From NCBI GenBank assembly GCA_903957465.1, contig CAJBPJ010000150.1, positions 1 through 13,062 of the forward strand: DNA of 13,062 nucleotides, read 5' to 3'. The notes below the pieces were generated by a model, which saw nothing but the letters and a program-made list of their open reading frames with translations, made no database searches and was not told the origin of the DNA. This document shows, piece by piece, positions 11,587-13,062 of this stretch; position 1 is the stretch's first letter; each line of letters opens with the position of its first letter. The DNA is from an uncultured Opitutia bacterium. GTDB taxonomy: Bacteria > Verrucomicrobiota > Verrucomicrobiia > Opitutales > UBA953. The position numbers and the translations under genes were made by a program.

Positions 11587-13062
11587 ATGCGCATCACGCG
11601 GACTACCCTCTTTTTAATTTTGGCCAACCTCGCCTGCGGATTGGTCATCTGGTGGGCAATACCAAGTAGTCAGGACACTACTTTTCGTGGCCTAACATTT
11701 CCGACTCAACCCAACTTAATAGAAATTGAAGGACCCGCAGGTCGCATTCGTCTTGAGCGTGTGAATGCAGGTTGGTCTGTTACGCAACCTTACACATGGC
11801 CAGCGAACCCCTGGGAAGTCCAGCGCCTCCTCGGTGAGCTCGCGTTAGTTCGCGAAGCCAATGCACGCTTCATTGATGCATCCCTTCCTGCGGCATCTGC
11901 AGATAAATGGAAGATCCAGGTTGGCGCAGACAATGGTCAGTCCGTTGTCGCTAATGTAACGCTGCACGGAAGCAACATTGGCACACGCACGTTGAGGCTC
12001 GACGGCGGTGAACGCGGTATTGGAACGGCGGGCGAGCCGCTGCTCAAAGCCCTGAGCAGCACGCCAGAGGCTTACCGTATGGATGCGGTATTTGACATCC
12101 CAGCTTTCGAAGTACGGGCTGTTGGAATTCGTCAGACAGATGCAAATGGCAAAGAGCAACGCTGGGGGCTTATTTTAGAAAGTCGGGAAAAAGTTGGCCG
12201 AACAGAATCTGCACCTGCTTGGCATTTTGAAGCCCCATTAGACTTTGCGGCAGATGTCGAACTTACGCCTCGCGCTGTTGCCAGCTTGAGCGATCTACAC
12301 GTCGCTCGCTTTTTGCCACGGCGCACAACGGCTGCAGAAAAACCCACCATGCGCATCTCGGTTGAAGGCGTGAACCGACGTCAGGTTTTGATGATATGGC
12401 CAGCAAAAGATGGGCTTTGCGAAGCATGTTTGGAAGACAACCCGAGCCAGCCGTTTCTTCTAGAACAACAAGTTTTGGCCGCCTGGGAGAATCCTGTGAA
12501 TCAACTACGGTCGCGACAGCCTTGTGACTTTGATCCCGCTGGCGTCAAAGGCATCACCCTCACGAACAAGCGCGATGGACGCTCACTAACTTTACACCGT
12601 ATCGATGCTGCTGGGGCAACGGGGCGGTGGGAAATGCCGGTTCTGGCCGGCTCGACAGCAACGCGGCGCTTAGAAGTTAGCGTGGGTCGTGCCCAGCAAT
12701 TTCTAAGACTACTCACCGCCTTGCGTGTATCTGACAATAAACCAGCGGTGATCGCACCGAATGCAGAGTGGAGTAAGGTCGAATTGGATTTCGCTACAGG
12801 TAAGTTGGCCTATGAAATCAGTCCCGACCCCGCGGGCGGACGCATCTTTATACGCCCTCTCAATGGCGAACCGCAAATTTGTGCGATCGAGCAAAGCGTG
12901 GACCGTTGGATTTCTGTTTCACCTCAAGATTGGCGAACGGAAACCTTAGCTCGCCTACAAGCCGGCACACAAGTCGCACGCATGACCTTGATTAATACGG
13001 CTGGAAAAACTATCGCAGAAGCGCGCCTTGGCACTGATACGCGCTGGGCAACAGAAGGCGAG
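11587..13062 (+). CDS. DUF4340-like membrane-anchored protein (3' partial)
   Basis: The frame runs from ATG 11587 to the right edge with no stop (492 codons), so the gene continues beyond the window. An N-terminal hydrophobic segment (about 7-26, TLFLILANLACGLVIWWAIP) anchors a large extracytoplasmic part. DUF4340 proteins typically follow GldG-like genes and show blocks of the kind 'R-x-R, then F/L-D, then V-x-x-I-x-L'. Here such blocks appear near residues 163-183 (YRMDAVFDIPAFEVRAVGI), 307-326 (LRSRQPCDFDPAGVKGITL) and 449-470 (WRTETLARLQ ... VARMTLIN), suggesting repeated beta-strand modules. Function of the family is unknown. Context places it as the outer, non-transporter partner of the ABC complex. 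The start is 6 bases after the previous stop. No ribosome binding site is clear. Confidence 0.85.
   Translation, partial: MRITRTTLFLILANLACGLVIWWAIPSSQDTTFRGLTFPTQPNLIEIEGPAGRIRLERVNAGWSVTQPYTWPANPWEVQRLLGELALVREANARFIDASLPAASADKWKIQVGADNGQSVVANVTLHGSNIGTRTLRLDGGERGIGTAGEPLLKALSSTPEAYRMDAVFDIPAFEVRAVGIRQTDANGKEQRWGLILESREKVGRTESAPAWHFEAPLDFAADVELTPRAVASLSDLHVARFLPRRTTAAEKPTMRISVEGVNRRQVLMIWPAKDGLCEACLEDNPSQPFLLEQQVLAAWENPVNQLRSRQPCDFDPAGVKGITLTNKRDGRSLTLHRIDAAGATGRWEMPVLAGSTATRRLEVSVGRAQQFLRLLTALRVSDNKPAVIAPNAEWSKVELDFATGKLAYEISPDPAGGRIFIRPLNGEPQICAIEQSVDRWISVSPQDWRTETLARLQAGTQVARMTLINTAGKTIAEARLGTDTRWATEGE

Overview
This is a densely coding chromosomal segment from a moderately GC-rich Gram-negative bacterium. 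It holds eleven protein genes, with no RNA genes, mobile elements or CRISPR arrays visible. Two gene choices suggest Verrucomicrobiota, perhaps an Opitutales-like lineage: a RibB fused to a degenerate RibA domain that sits directly before ribH and nusB, and a GldA/GldF/GldG-like ABC set followed by a DUF4340-type protein. The 5' partial gene also resembles proteins I associate with Verrucomicrobiota and Planctomycetes. This placement is inference from gene content; no marker gene or database search was used.

Region 1 (1-1089): the 3' part of a protein gene that begins before the window, of unassigned function. Region 2 (1147-5345): five rightward housekeeping genes, ribBX, ribH, nusB, ftsY and aroB. 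They are tightly packed (ribH/nusB overlap by one base; nusB/ftsY are 2 bases apart) and probably form one transcription unit linking riboflavin precursor synthesis, rRNA antitermination, membrane protein targeting and the shikimate pathway. Region 3 (7509 down to 5352, minus strand): a long-form phosphohexomutase gene followed by a very small predicted lipoprotein gene, converging on aroB with only 6 bases between the stop codons. Region 4 (7614-13062, plus strand): a five-gene run with gaps of 7, 2, 4 and 6 bases. It encodes a single-pass membrane protein with a repeat-like periplasmic part, an ABC ATPase, an ABC-2 type permease, a GldG-like auxiliary membrane protein and a DUF4340-like membrane-anchored protein that runs off the right edge.

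Regions 3 and 4 diverge from a 104-base spacer that carries a perfect 9-bp inverted repeat, with one arm in each presumed 5' leader. The points most worth a second look are the loss of all zinc-binding cysteines in the RibA half of RibBX, the gliding-type ABC cassette with an added upstream membrane protein, the shared divergent leader, the tiny lipoprotein, and several perfect palindromes inside coding sequence.
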